NCBI GenBank assembly: GCA_947579665.1
Contig: OX388343.1
Coordinates: forward strand, 104,103,657-104,167,656
Reading direction: 5' to 3'
Length of the DNA stretch: 64,000 nucleotides
DNA from: Sympetrum striolatum
Lineage: Eukaryota; Arthropoda; Insecta; Odonata; Libellulidae
The notes under the pieces are model-generated. The model did no database searches, had not been told where the DNA came from, and saw only the letters and a list, made by a program, of their open reading frames with translations. A program made the position numbers and the translations under genes. Below, one piece after another: positions 43,847 through 57,600 of the stretch. Numbering within the stretch: position 1 is the stretch's first letter; each line of letters starts with the position of its first letter.

Positions 43847-46800
43847 CCGTTTTATGTTGCTTTTTTCGATCATATCTCTATGAAATGAAAAAAATTAAGT
43901 CAAAAATAGAGGGAAAAAATAGAAATTTCGCTAAAAATTATCCGTTTTCGTTGCTTTTTCGATCATATCTCAATAAAATGAACACATTAAGGAAAAAATG
44001 AGGAAAAAAATGAAATTTCGCTTAAATTCTCCGTTATCGTTACTTTTTTGAGTGATATCTCGATAAAATGACGAAAGTTAAATCAGAATTATGAAAAACA
44101 CTTGAAAATTCTTTAAAATTATCGGTTTAAGTTGCTTTTTTCGTCCATATTTCGATAAAATGACGTTAAAAAAAAAAATTGAGGATAAAAAAATGTAATT
44201 TCGCTGAAATTATTTGTTTTCGTAGCTTGTTTCGATAATATCAGGATAAAATGACGTTAAAAAGGGGAAAAATTGAGGAAAAAAATTGAAATTTCGTTGA
44301 AATTATTTATTTTCGTAGCTTATTTCGATAATATCTGGATAAAATGACGAAAATTAAGTTGAAGAAGAGGATAAACATGGAAATTTCGCTAATATTATCC
44401 GTTTTCGTTACTTTTTTCCAACATATCTCGATAATATGACGATAATGAAAGCAAAATAGGGGTACAAAATTGAAATTTCGTTGAAATTATCCGTAATCGT
44501 TGCTGTTTTCGCTCATATCTCGATAAATTGATGAAAATTAAATCAATATAGAGGAAAAAAATGGAAATTTCGCTAAAAATTATCGGTTTCAGTTCTTTTT
44601 TCTTCCATGTTTCGATAAAATGACGATAAAAAGGGAAAAATAGAGGATAAAAAATTTAAATTTCTATGGAATTATCTTTTTTCGTAGCTTAATTCCACAA
44701 TATCTGGATAAAATGACAAAAATTAAGGCAAAAAAGAGTAGAAAAATGATAAATTCGCTAAAATTATCCGTTTTATGTTGCTTTTTTCGATCATATCTCT
44801 ATAAAATGAAAAAAATTAAGGCAAAAATAGAGGGCAAAAATAGAAATTTCGCTAAAAATTATCCGTTTTCGTTGCTTTTTCGATCATATCTCACCAAAAT
44901 AAGGATGTTAAGGGCAAAATAGAATATAAAAAATAGAAATTTCGTTGAAATTATCTGTTTTCGTAGCTCATTTCGATAATATCTGTATAAAATGACGATA
45001 AATTAAGTTGAAGAAAAGAACAAACATGGAAATTTCGCTAAAATTATCCGTTTTCATTGCTTTTTCGATCATATCTCGATAAAATGACGAAAATTAAGGA
45101 AAAATGAGGAAAAAAAATGAAATTTTTCTAAAATTACCCGTTTTCGTTATTTTTTCGATCATATCTCGATAAATTGACGAAAATTAAACCAAAATAGAGG
45201 AAAAAAAATGGAAATTTCGCTAAAAATTATCGATTTCAGTTGTTTTTTCTTCCATATTTCGATAAAATGACGAAAATTTAGTTGAAGAAGACGACAAACA
45301 TGGAAATTTCGCTAATATTATCCGTTTTCGTTACTTTTTTCCAACATATCTCGAAAATATGACGATAATGATAGTAAAATAAAGGTGCGAAATTGAAATT
45401 TCGTTGAAATTATCCGTAATCGTTGCTGTTTTCGCTCATATCTCGATAAATTGATGAAAATTAATTCAAATAGAGGAAAAAAAATGGAAATTTCGCTAAA
45501 AATTATCCGTTTCAGTTGTTTTTCTTCCATGTTTCGATAAAATGACGATAATAAGGGCAAAATAGAGGATAAAAGATAGAAATTCCGTTAAAATTATCTG
45601 TTTTCGTAGCTTATTTAGATAATATTAGGATATAATGACGATGAAAAGGGCAAAATATTGGGAAAAAATTTAATTATTGGTGAAATTATCTTTTTTCGTT
45701 GCTTATTTCGTTAATATCTGGATGATATAGCGAAAATGAAGGGAAGAAAAAAGAATAAAACATGGAAATTTCGCTAAAATAATTCATTTCCGTTGCTTTC
45801 TTCGATCATATCTTGATAAAATGACGAAAATTAAATCAAAATTGAGGAAAAAAATTGAAATTTCGCTAAAATTATCGGTTAACGTTGCTTTTTTCGTCCA
45901 TATTTCTATATAATGACGATGAAAAGGACAAAATAGATGCTATAAAATTATAATTTGGTGATATTATTGTTTTCGTTGCTTTTTTTGATCATATCTCGAC
46001 TAAATGACGAAAATTAAATAAAAATAGAGGAAAAAAAATGAAATTTCACTAAAATTAACGGTTACGGTTGCTTTTTTCGTCCATATTTCGATAATATGAT
46101 GATAAAATGGGCAAAATAGAGGATAAAAAATAGAAACTTCCATGAAATTATCTTTTTTCTAGCGTTTTTTGACAATATCAGGAAAAAATGACGAAAATTA
46201 AGGCAAAAAAGAGAAGAAAAATGGAAAATTCGCTAAAATTATCCGTTTTCGTTGCTTTTTTCGATCATATCTCGATAAAATAACGATGTTAAGGGCAAAA
46301 TAGAGGATAAAAAATTGAAATTATCTGTTTTCGTAGCTTATTTCGATAATATCTCGATAAACTGACGAAAATTAAGGCAAAAATGAGAAAAATATGGAAT
46401 TTTCGCTAAAATTTTCCGTTTTTTGTTGCTTTTTTCGATCATATTTCGATAAAATGAAAAAATTAAGGAAAAAATGAGAAAAAAAATGAAATTTCGCTTA
46501 AATTCTCCGGTCTCGTTACTTTTTTTAATCATATCTCGATAAAATGACGAATTTTAAATCAGAATTATGAAAAAGAAATTGAAATTTCGCTAAAGTTATC
46601 GGTTTAAGTTGCTTTTTTCGTCCATATTTCGATAAAATGACGTTAAAGAGGGGAAAAATTGAGGAAAAAAATTGAAATTTCGTTGAAATTATTTATTTTC
46701 GTAGCTTATTTCGATAATATCTGGATAAAATGACGAAAATTAAGTTGAAGAAGAGGATAAACATGGAAATTTCGCTAATATTATCCGTTTTCGTTACTTT

Positions 46801-47702
46801 TTTCCAACATATCTCGATAATATGACGATAATGAAAGCAAAATAGGGGTACAAAATTGAAATTTCGTTGAAATTATCCGTAATCGTTGCTGTTTTCGCTC
46901 ATATCTCGATAAATTGATGAAATTAAATCAATATAGAGGAAAAAAATGGAAATTTCGCTAAAAATAATCGGTTTCAGTTTTTTTTTCTTCCATGTTTCGA
47001 TAAAATGACGATAAAAAGGGAAAAATAGAGGATAAAAAATTTAAATTTCTATGGAATTATCTTTTTTCGTAGCTTAATTCCACAATATCTGGATAAAATG
47101 ACGAAAATTAAGGCAAAAAAGAGTAGAAAAATGGAAAATTCGCTAAAATTATCCGTTTTATGTTGCTCTTTTCGATCATATCCCTATAAAATGAAAAAAT
47201 TAAGGCAAAAATATAGGGCAAAAATAGAAATTTCGCTAAGAATTATCCGTTTTCGTTGCTCATTTCGATAATATCTGGATAAAATAACGATAAATTAAGT
47301 TGAAGAAAAGGACAAACATGGAAATTTCGCTAAAATTATCCGTTTTCGTTGCTTTTTCGATCATATCTCGATATATTGACGAAAATTAAGGAAAAATGAG
47401 GTAAAAAAAAGAAATTTCGCTAAAACTATCCGTTTTCGTTACTTTTTTGAATCATATCTAAATTAAATGACGAAAATTAAATCAGAATTATGAAGATAAG
47501 TTAAAATATAGCTAAATTTATCGGTTTAAGGGGTTTTCTTCGTCCATGTTTCGATAAAACGACGATAAAAAGGGCAAAATAGAGTATAAAAATTTAAATT
47601 TCCATGGAATTATCTTTTATCGTAGCTTAATTCCACAATATCTGGATAAAATTACGAAAAAAAGGCAAAAAAGAGTAGAAAAATGGAAAATTCGCTAAAA
47701 TT
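43847..47702 (+). repeat. Right-domain HOR derivative R4 (3,856 bp)
   Basis: Starts like the full HOR (R3 equivalent 33070 to about 34150). It then jumps near 44900 to the part equal to R1 from about 18640, and jumps again near 45945 to the part equal to R1 from about 22255. From about 47080 it follows monomers seen near R1 16410 and 20220. It is therefore a multiply deleted mosaic of the 10.8-kb unit. It lacks one 92-bp monomer that R5 keeps, giving the fused joint TTTCGTTGCTCATTTCGAT near 47245. Confidence 0.78.
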
Positions 47703-50700
47703 ATCCGTTTTATGTTGCTTTTTTCGATCATATCTCTATAAAATGAAAAAAATTAAGGCAAAAATAGAGGGCAAAAATAGAAATTTCGCTAAAAATTATC
47801 CGTTTTCGTTGCTTTTTTGAACATATCTCAATAAAATGAACACATTAAGGAAAATATGAGGAAAAAAATGAAATTTCGCTTAAATTCTCCGTTATCGTTA
47901 CTTTTTTGAGTGATATCTCGATAAAATGACGAAAGTTAAATCAGAATTATGAAAAACACTTGAAAATTCTTTAAAATTATCGGTTTAAGTTTCTTTTTTC
48001 GTCCATATTTCGATAAAATGACGTTAAAAAAAAATTGAGGATAAAAAAATGTAATTTCGCTGAAATTAATTTTTTTCGTAGCTTGTTTCGATAATATCAG
48101 GATAAAATGACGTTAAAAAGGGGAAAAATTGAGGAAAAAAATTGAAATTTCGTTGAAATTATTTATTTTCGTAGCTTATTTCGATAATATCTGGATAAAA
48201 TGACGAAAATTAAGTTGAAGAAGAGGATAAACATGGAAATTTCGCTAATATTATCCGTTTTCGTTACTTTTTTCCAACATATCTCGATAATATGACGATA
48301 ATGAAAGCAAAATAGGGGTACAAAATTGAAATTTCGTTGAAATTATCCGTAATCGTTGCTGTTTTCGCTCATATCTCGATAAATTGATGAAAATTAAATC
48401 AATATAGAGGAAAAAAATGGAAATTTCGCTAAAAATTATCGGTTTCAGTTCTTTTTTCTTCCATGTTTCGATAAAATGACGATAAAAAGGGAAAAATAGA
48501 GGATAAAAAATTTAAATTTCTATGGAATTATCTTTTTTCGTAGCTTAATTCCACAATATCTGGATAAAATGACGAAAATTAAGGCAAAAAAGAGTAGAAA
48601 AATGATAAATTCGCTAAAATTATCCGTTTTATGTTGCTTTTTTCGATCATATCTCTATAAAATGAAAAAAATTAAGGCAAAAATAGAGGCCAAAAATAGA
48701 AATTTCGCTAAAAATTATCCGTTTTCGTTGCTTTTTCGATCATATCTCACCAAAATAAGGATGTTAAGGGCAAAATAGAATATAAAAAATAGAAATTTCG
48801 TTGAAATTATCTGTTTTCGTAGCTCATTTCGATAATATCTGTATAAAATGACGATAAATTAAGTTGAAGAAAAGGACAAACATGGAAATTTCGCTAAAAT
48901 TATCCGTTTTCATTGCTTTTTCGATCATATCTCGATAAAATGACGAAAATTAAGGAAAAATGAGGAAAAAAAATGAAGTTTTTCTAAAATTACCCGTTTT
49001 CGTTATTTTTTCGATCATATCTCGATAAATTGACGAAAATTAAACCAAAATAGAGGAAAAAAAATGGAAATTTCGCTAAAAATTATCGATTTCAGTTGTT
49101 TTTTCTTCCATATTTCGATAAAATGACGAAAATTTAGTTGAAGAAGAGGACAAACATGGAAATTTCGCTAATATTATCCGTTTTCGTTACTTTTTTCCAA
49201 CATATCTCGAAAATATGTCGATAATGATAGTAAAATAAAGGTGCGAAATTGAAATTTCGTTGAAATTATCCGTAATCGTTGCTGTTTTCGCTCATATCTC
49301 GATAAATTGATGAAAATTAATTCAAATAGAGGAAAAAAAATGGAAATTTCGCTAAAAATTATCCGTTTCAGTTGTTTTTCTTCCATGTTTCGATAAAATG
49401 ACGATAATAAGGGCAAAATAGAGGATAAAAGATAGAAATTCCGTTAAAATTATCTGTTTTCGTAGCTTATTTAGATAATATCAGGATATAATGACGATGA
49501 AAAGGGCAAAATATTGGGAAAAAATTTAATTATTGGTGAAATTATCTTTTTTCGTTGCTTATTTCGTTAATATCTGGATGATATAGCGAAAATGAAGGGA
49601 AGAAAAAAGAATAAAACATGGAAATTTCGCTAAAATAATTCATTTCCGTTGCTTTCTTCGATCATATCTTGATAAAATGACGAAAATTAAATCAAAATTG
49701 AGGAAAAAAATTGAAATTTCGCTAAAATTATCGGTTAACGTTGCTTTTTTCGTCCATATTTCTATATAATGACGATAAAAAGGACAAAATAGATGCTATA
49801 AAATTATAATTTGGTGATATTATTGTTTTCGTTGCTTTTTTTGATCATATCTCGACTAAATGACGAAAATTAAATAAAAATAGAGGAAAAAAAATGAAAT
49901 TTCACTAAAATTAACGGTTACGGTTGCTTTTTTCGTCCATATTTCGATAATATGATGATAAAATGGGCAAAATAGAGGATAAAAAATAGAAATTTCCATG
50001 AAATTATCTTTTTTCTAGCGTTTTTTGACAATATCAGGAAAAAATGACGAAAATTAAGGCAAAAAAGAGAAGAAAAATGGAAAATTCGCTAAAATTATCC
50101 GTTTTCGTTGCTTTTTTCGATCATATCTCGATAAAATAACGATGTTAAGGGCAAAATAGAGGATAAAAAATTGAAATTATCTGTTTTCGTAGCTTATTTC
50201 GATAATATCTCGATAAACTGACGAAAATTAAGGCAAAAATGAGAAAAATATGGAATTTTCGCTAAAATTTTCCGTTTTTTGTTGCTTTTTTCGATCATAT
50301 TTCGATAAAATGAAAAAATTAAGGAAAAAATGAGAAAAAAATGAAATTTCGCTTAAATTCTCCGGTCTCGTTACTTTTTTTAATCATATCTCGATAAAAT
50401 GACGAATTTTAAATCAGAATTATGAAAAAGAAATTGAAATTTCGCTAAAGTTATCGGTTTAAGTTGCTTTTTTCGTCCATATTTCGATAAAATGACGTTA
50501 AAGAGGGGAAAAATTGAGGAAAAAAATTGAAATTTCGTTGAAATTATTTATTTTCGTAGCTTATTTCGATAATATCTGGATAAAATGACGAAAATTAAGT
50601 TGAAGAAGAGGATAAACATGGAAATTTCGCTAATATTATCCGTTTTCGTTACTTTTTTCCAACATATCTCGATAATATGACGATAATGAAAGCAAAATAG

Positions 50701-51653
50701 GGGTACAAAATTGAAATTTCGTTGAAATTATCCGTAATCGTTGCTGTTTTCGCTCATATCTCGATAAATTGATGAAATTAAATCAATATAGAGGAAAAAA
50801 ATGGAAATTTCGCTAAAAATTATCGGTTTCAGTTTTTTTTTCTTCCATGTTTCGATAAAATGATGATAAAAAGGGAAAAATAGAGGATAAAAAATTTAAA
50901 TTTCTATGGAATTATCTTTTTTCGTAGCTTAATTCCACAATATCTGGATAAAATGACGAAAATTAAGGCAAAAAAGAATAGAAAAATGATAAATTCGCTA
51001 AAATTATCCGTTTTATGTTGCTCTTTTCGATCATATCCCTATAAAATGAAAAAAATTAAGGCAAAAATATAGGGCAAAAATAGAAATTTCGCTAAGAATT
51101 ATCCGTTTTCGTTGCTTTTTCGATCATATCTCGACAAAATAACGATGTTAAGGGCAAAATAGAATATAAAAAATAGAAATTTCGTTGAAATTATCTGTTT
51201 TCGTAGCTCATTTCGATAATATCTGGATAAAATAACGATAAATTAAGTTGAAGAAAAGGACAAACATGGAAATTTCGCTTAAATTATCCGTTTTCGTTGC
51301 TTTTTCGATCATATCTCGATATATTGACGAAAATTAAGGAAAAATGAGGAAAAAAATGAAATTTCGCTAAAACTATCCGTTTTCGTTACTTTTTTGAATC
51401 ATATCTAAATTAAATGACGAAAATTAAATCAGAATTATGAAGATAAGTTAAAATATAGCTAAATTTATCGGTTTAAGGGGTTTTCTTCGTCCATGTTTCG
51501 ATAAAACGACGATAAAAAGGGCAAAATAGAGTATAAAAATTTAGATTTCCATGGAATTATCTTTTATCGTAGCTTAATTCCACAATATCTGGATAAAATT
51601 ACGAAAATTAAGGCAAAAAAGAGTAGAAAAATGGAAAATTCGCTAAAATTATC
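47703..51653 (+). repeat. Right-domain HOR derivative R5 (~3.95 kb)
   Basis: Tandem copy of R4 at an offset of 3,856 bp up to about 51100, with the same internal jump points. It is about 92 bp longer because the monomer absent from R4 near 47245 is present at about 51115-51206. Small differences from R4 include GAAGAGGACAAACATGG at 49141 against GAAGACGACAAACATGG at 45286. The shared jump points mean the derivative unit formed once and was then duplicated. Confidence 0.78.
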
Positions 51654-54600
51654 CGTTTTATGTTGCTTTTTTCGATCATATCTCTATAAAATGAAAAAAA
51701 TTAAGGCAAAAATAGAGGGCAAAAATAGAAATTTCGCTAAAAATTATCCGTTTTCGTTGCTTTTTTGAACATATCTCAATAAAATGAACACATTAAGGAA
51801 AATATGAGGAAAAAAATGAAATTTCGCTTAAATTCTCCGTTATCGTTACTTTTTTGAATTATATCTCGATAAAATGACGAAAGTTAAATCAGAATTATGA
51901 AAAACAATTGAAAATTCTTTAAAATTATCGGTTTAAGTTGCTTTTTTCGTCCATATTTAGATAAAATGACGTTAAAAAGGGCACAATTGAGGATAAAAAA
52001 ATGTAATTTCGCTGAAATTATTTGTTTTCGTAGCTTATTCGATAATATCTGGATAAAATGACGAAAATTAAATTGAAGAAGAGGACAAACATGGAAATTT
52101 CGCTAATATTATCTGTTTTCGTTAGTTTATTCCAACATATCTCGATAATATGACGATAATGATAGCAAAATAAAGGTGCCAAATTAAAAATTTCGTTGAA
52201 AATATCCGTAAACGTTGTTTTTTTCGCTCATATCTCGATAAATTGATGATAAATAATTCAAAATAGAGGAAAAAAATGGAAAATTCGCTAAAAATTATCC
52301 GTTTCAGTTGTTTTTTCTTCCATGTTTCGATAAAATGACGATAATAAGGGCAAAATAGAGGATAAAAAATAGAAATTTCGCTAAAATTATCTGTTTTCGT
52401 AGCTTATTTCAATAATATTTGGATATAATGACGATCAAAAGAAAAAAAATTGTGAAAAAATTTAAATATTGGTGAGATTATCTTTTTTCGTTGCTTATTT
52501 CGTTAATATCTGGATGATATGGCGAATATTATGGCAAGAATAAAGAAAAAACATGGAAATTTCGCTAAAACAATTCATTTCCGATGCTTTTTTCGATCAT
52601 ATCTTGATAAAATGACGAAAATTAAATCAAAATTGAGGAAAAAAATTGAAATTTCGCTAAAATTATCGGTTTTCGTTCCTTTTTTTGATCATATCTCGAT
52701 TAAATGATGAAAATTAAATAAAAATAGAGGAAAAAAAATGAAATTTCCCTAAAATTAACGGTTACGGTTACTTTTTTCGTCCATATTTCGAATATATGAC
52801 GATAAAATGGGCAAAATAGAGGATAAAAATAGAAATTTCCATGAAATTATCTTTTTTCTAGCATTTTTTTACAATATCAGGAAAAAATGAAGAAAATTAA
52901 GGCAAAAAAGTGAAGAAAAATGGAAAATTCGCTAAAATTATCCGTTTTCGTTGCTTTTTTCGATCATATCTCGATAAAATAACGATGTTAAGGACAAAAT
53001 AGAGGATAAAAAATTGAAATTATCTGTTTTCGTACCTTATTACGATAATATCTCGATAAACTGACGAAAATTAAGGCAAAAATGAGAAAAATATGGAATT
53101 TTCGCTAAAATTTTCCGTTTTTTGTTAAAAATTTAAATTTCCATGCAATTATCTTTTTTCGTAGCTTAATTCCACAATATCTGGATAAAATGACGAAAAT
53201 AAAGGCAAAAAAGAGTAGAAAAATGGAAAATTCGCTAAAATTATCTGTTTTCGTAGCTTATTTCGATCATATCTCGCTAAATTGACGAAAATTAAGGCAA
53301 AAATGAAAAAATACGGAATTTTCGCTAAAATTTTCCGTTTTTTGTTGCTTTTTTCGACCATATCTCGATAAAATGAAAAAAATTAAGGAAAAATGAGGAA
53401 AAAAATGAAATTTCGCTAAAATTATCCGTTTTCGTTACTTTTTTGAATCATATCTAAATTAAATGACGAAAATTAAATCAGAATTATGAAGATAAGTTGA
53501 AATTTCGCTAAAATTATCGGTTTAAGGGGTTTTCTTCGTCCATATTTCGATAAAATGACGTTAAAAAGGGCAGAATTAAGGATGAAAAACTGAAATTTCG
53601 CTGAAATTATCTGTTTTCGTAGCTCATTTCGATAATATCTGGATAAAATGACAAAAAAATTAAGTTGAAGAAAAGGACAAACATGGAAATTTCGCTAAAA
53701 TTATCCGTTTTCGTTGCTTTTTCGATCAGATCTCGATAAATTGACGAAAATTAAATCAAAATAGAGGAAAAAAATAAAATTTCGCTAAAAATTATCGGTT
53801 TCAGTTGTTTTTTCTTCCATATTTCGATAAAATGACAATAAATAGTGGAAATAGAGTATAAAAAATTGAAATTTCGTTGAAATTTTCTGTTTTCGTAGCT
53901 TGTTTAGATAATATCTGGATAAAATGACGATGAAAAGGGAAAAAATTGGGAAAAAATTTAAATATTGGTGAAATTATCTTTTTTCGTTGCTTATTTCGTT
54001 TATATTTGGATGATATGGCGAAAATTATGGCAAGAATAAAGAAAAAACATGGAAATTTCAATAAAATAGTTCATTTCCGTTGCTTTTTTCGATCATATCT
54101 TGATAAAATGACGAAAATTAAATCAAAATTGAGAAAAAAAATGAAATTTCACTAAAATTATCGGTTAGCGTTGCTTTTTTCGTCCATATTTCGATAATTT
54201 GACGATAAAAAGGGAAAAATTGAGGATAAAAAATTGAAATTTCCATGGAATTATATTTTTTTCGTAGCATAATTCCACAATATCTGGATAAAATGACGAA
54301 AATTAAGGCAAAAAAGAGTAGAAAATTTAAAATTCCCTAAAATTGTCCGTTTTATGTTGCTTTTTTCGATCATATCTCAATAAAATGAACATATTAAGGA
54401 AAAAATGAGGAATAAAATGAAATTTCGCTTAAATTCTCCGTTATCGTTACTTTTTTGAATCATATCTCGATAAAATGACGAAAGTTAAATCAGAATTATG
54501 AAAAACAATTGAAAATTCTTTAAAATTATCTGTTTAAGTTGCTTTTTTCGTCCATATTTCGATAAATTGTCGTTAAAAAGGGTAGAATTGAGGATAAAAA

Positions 54601-57600
54601 AATGATATTTCGCTGAAATTATTTGTTTTCGTAGCTTATTTCGATAATATCTGGATATAATGACGAAAATTTAGTTGAAGAAGAGGACAAACATGGAAAT
54701 TTCGCTAATATCATCCGTTTTCGTTACTTTTTTCCAACATATCTCGAAAATATGACGATAATGATAGCAAAATAAAGGTGCGAAATTGAAATTTCGTTTA
54801 AATTTTCCGTAATCGTTGCTTTTTTCGCTCATATCTCAATAAATTGATGAACATTAATTCAAAATAGAGGGAAAAAAATGAAATTTCTCTAAAATTATCG
54901 GTTAGCGTTGCTTTTTTCGTCCATATTTCGATAATTTGACGATAAAAAGGGAAAAATTGAGGATAAAAAATTGAAATTTCCATGGAATTATCTTTTTTCG
55001 TAGAATAATTCCACAATATCTGGATAAAATGACGAAAATTAAGGCAAAAAAGAGTAGAAAATTGAAAATTCGCTAAAATTGTCCGTTTTATGTTGCTTTT
55101 TTCGATCATATCTCAATAAAATGAACACATTAAGGAAAAAATGAGGAAAAAAATGAAACTTCGCTTAAATTCTCCGTTATCGTTACTTTTTTGAATCATA
55201 TCTCGATAAAACGACGAAAGTTAAATCAGAATTATGAAAAACAATTGAAAATTCTTTAAAATTATCGGTTTAAGTTGCTTTTTTCGTCCATATTTCGAAG
55301 AAATAACGTTAAAAAGGGCAGAATTGAGGATAAAAAATGATATTTCGCTGAAATTATTTGTTTTCGTAGCTTATTTCGATAATATCTAGATAAAATGACG
55401 AAAATTTAGTTGAAGAAGAGGACAAACATGGAAATTTCGCTAATATTATCCGTTTTCGCTACTTTTTTCCAACATAAGAGTATAAAAAATTGAAATTTCG
55501 TTGAAATTTTCTGTTTTCGTAGCTTGTTTAGATAATATCTGGATAAAATGACGATGAAAAGGGAAAAAATTGGGAAAAAATTTAAATATTGGTGAAATTA
55601 TCTTTTTTCGTTGCTTATTTCGTTTATATCTGGATGATATGGCGAATATTATGGCAAGAATAAAGAAAGAACATGGAAGTTTCGATAAAATAGTTTATTT
55701 CCGTTGCTTTTTTCGATCATATCTTGATAAAATGACGAAAATTAAATCAAAATTGAGAAAAAAAAATGAAATTTCACTAAAATTATTGGTTAGCGTTGCT
55801 TTTTTCTTCCATATTTCGATAATATGACGATAAAAAGGGAAAAATTGAGGATAAAAAATTGGAATTTCCATGGAAATATCTTTTTTCGTAGCTTAATTCC
55901 ACAATATCTGGATAAAATGACGAAAATTAACGCAAAAAAGTGTAGAAAAATGGAAAATTCGCTAAAATTGTCCGTTTTATGTTGTTTTTTTCGATCATAT
56001 CTCTATAAAATGAAAAAAATTAAGGCAAAAATAGAGGGAAAAAATAGAAATTTCGCTAAAAATTATCCGTTTTCGTTGCTTTTTCAACCATATCTCAATA
56101 AAATGAACACAGTAAGGAAAAAATGAGGAAAAAATTGAAATTTCGCTTAAAGTCTTCCTTATCGTTACTTTTTTGAATCATATCTCGATAAAATGACGAA
56201 AGTTAAATCAGAATTATGAAAAACAATTGAAAATTCTTTAAAATTATCGGTTTAAGTTGCTTTTTTCGTCCATATTTCGATAAAATGACGTTAAAAAGGG
56301 CAGAACAGAGGATAAAAAATAGAAATTTCGTTAAAATTATCTTTTTTTTTTGCTAATATCGTTAATATCTTGATGATATGGCGAAAATGAAGGCAAGAAA
56401 AAAGAATAAAACATGGAAATTTCGCTAAAATAAACGGTTACGGTTGCTTTTTTCGTCCATATTTCTATATAATGACGATAAAAAGGACAAAATAGATGAT
56501 ATAAAATTGAAATTTCGGTGATATTATTGTTTTCGTTGCTTTTTTTGATCATATCTCGGATAAATGACGAAAATTAAATAAAAATAAACTGACGAAAATT
56601 AAGGCAAAAATGAAAAAATACGGAATTTTCGCTAAAATTTTCCGTTTTTTTTGCTTTTTTCGATCATATCTCGATAAAATGAAAACATTAAGGAAAAATG
56701 AGGAAAAAAATGAAATTTCGCTAAAATTATCCGTTTTCGTTACTTTTTTGAATCACATCTAAATTAAATAACGAAATTTTAATCAGAATTATGAAGATAA
56801 GTTGAAATTTCGCTAAAATTATCGGTTTAAGGGGTTTTCTTCGTCCATATTTCGATAAAATGACGTAAAAAAGGGCAGAATTAAGGATGAAAAACTGAAA
56901 TTTCGTTGAAATTATCTGTTTTCGTAGCTCATTTCGATAATATCTGGATAAAATGACGATAAATTAAGTTGAAGAAAAGGACAAACATGGATATTTCGCT
57001 AAAATTATCCGTTTTCGTTGCTTTTTCGATCAAATCTCGATAAAATGACGAAAATTAAGGAAAAATGAGGAAAAAAATGAAATTTCGCTAAAATTACCCG
57101 TTTTCGTTTTTTTTTCAATCATATCTCGATAAATTGACGAAAATTAAATCAAAATAGAGGAAAAAAATGGAAATTTCGCTAAAAATTATCGGTTTCAGTT
57201 GTTTTTTCTTCCATATTTCGATAAAATGACGATAAATAGGGAAAATAGAGTATAAAAAATTGAAATTTTGTTGAAATTTTCTGTTTTCGTAGCTTATTTC
57301 GATAATATCTGGATAAAATGACGATGAAAAGGGAAAAAATTGGGAAAAAATTTAAATATTGGTGAAATTATCTTTTTTCGCTGCTTATTTCGTTTATATC
57401 TGGATGATATGGCGAATATTATGGCAAGAATAAAGAAAAAACATGGAAATTTCGATAAAATAGTTCATTTCCGTTGCTTTTTTCGATCATATCTTGATAA
57501 AATGACGAAAATTAAATCAAAATTGAGAAAAAAAAATGAAATTTCACTAAAATTATTGGTTAGCGTTGCTTTTTTCTTCCATATTTCGATAATATGACGA

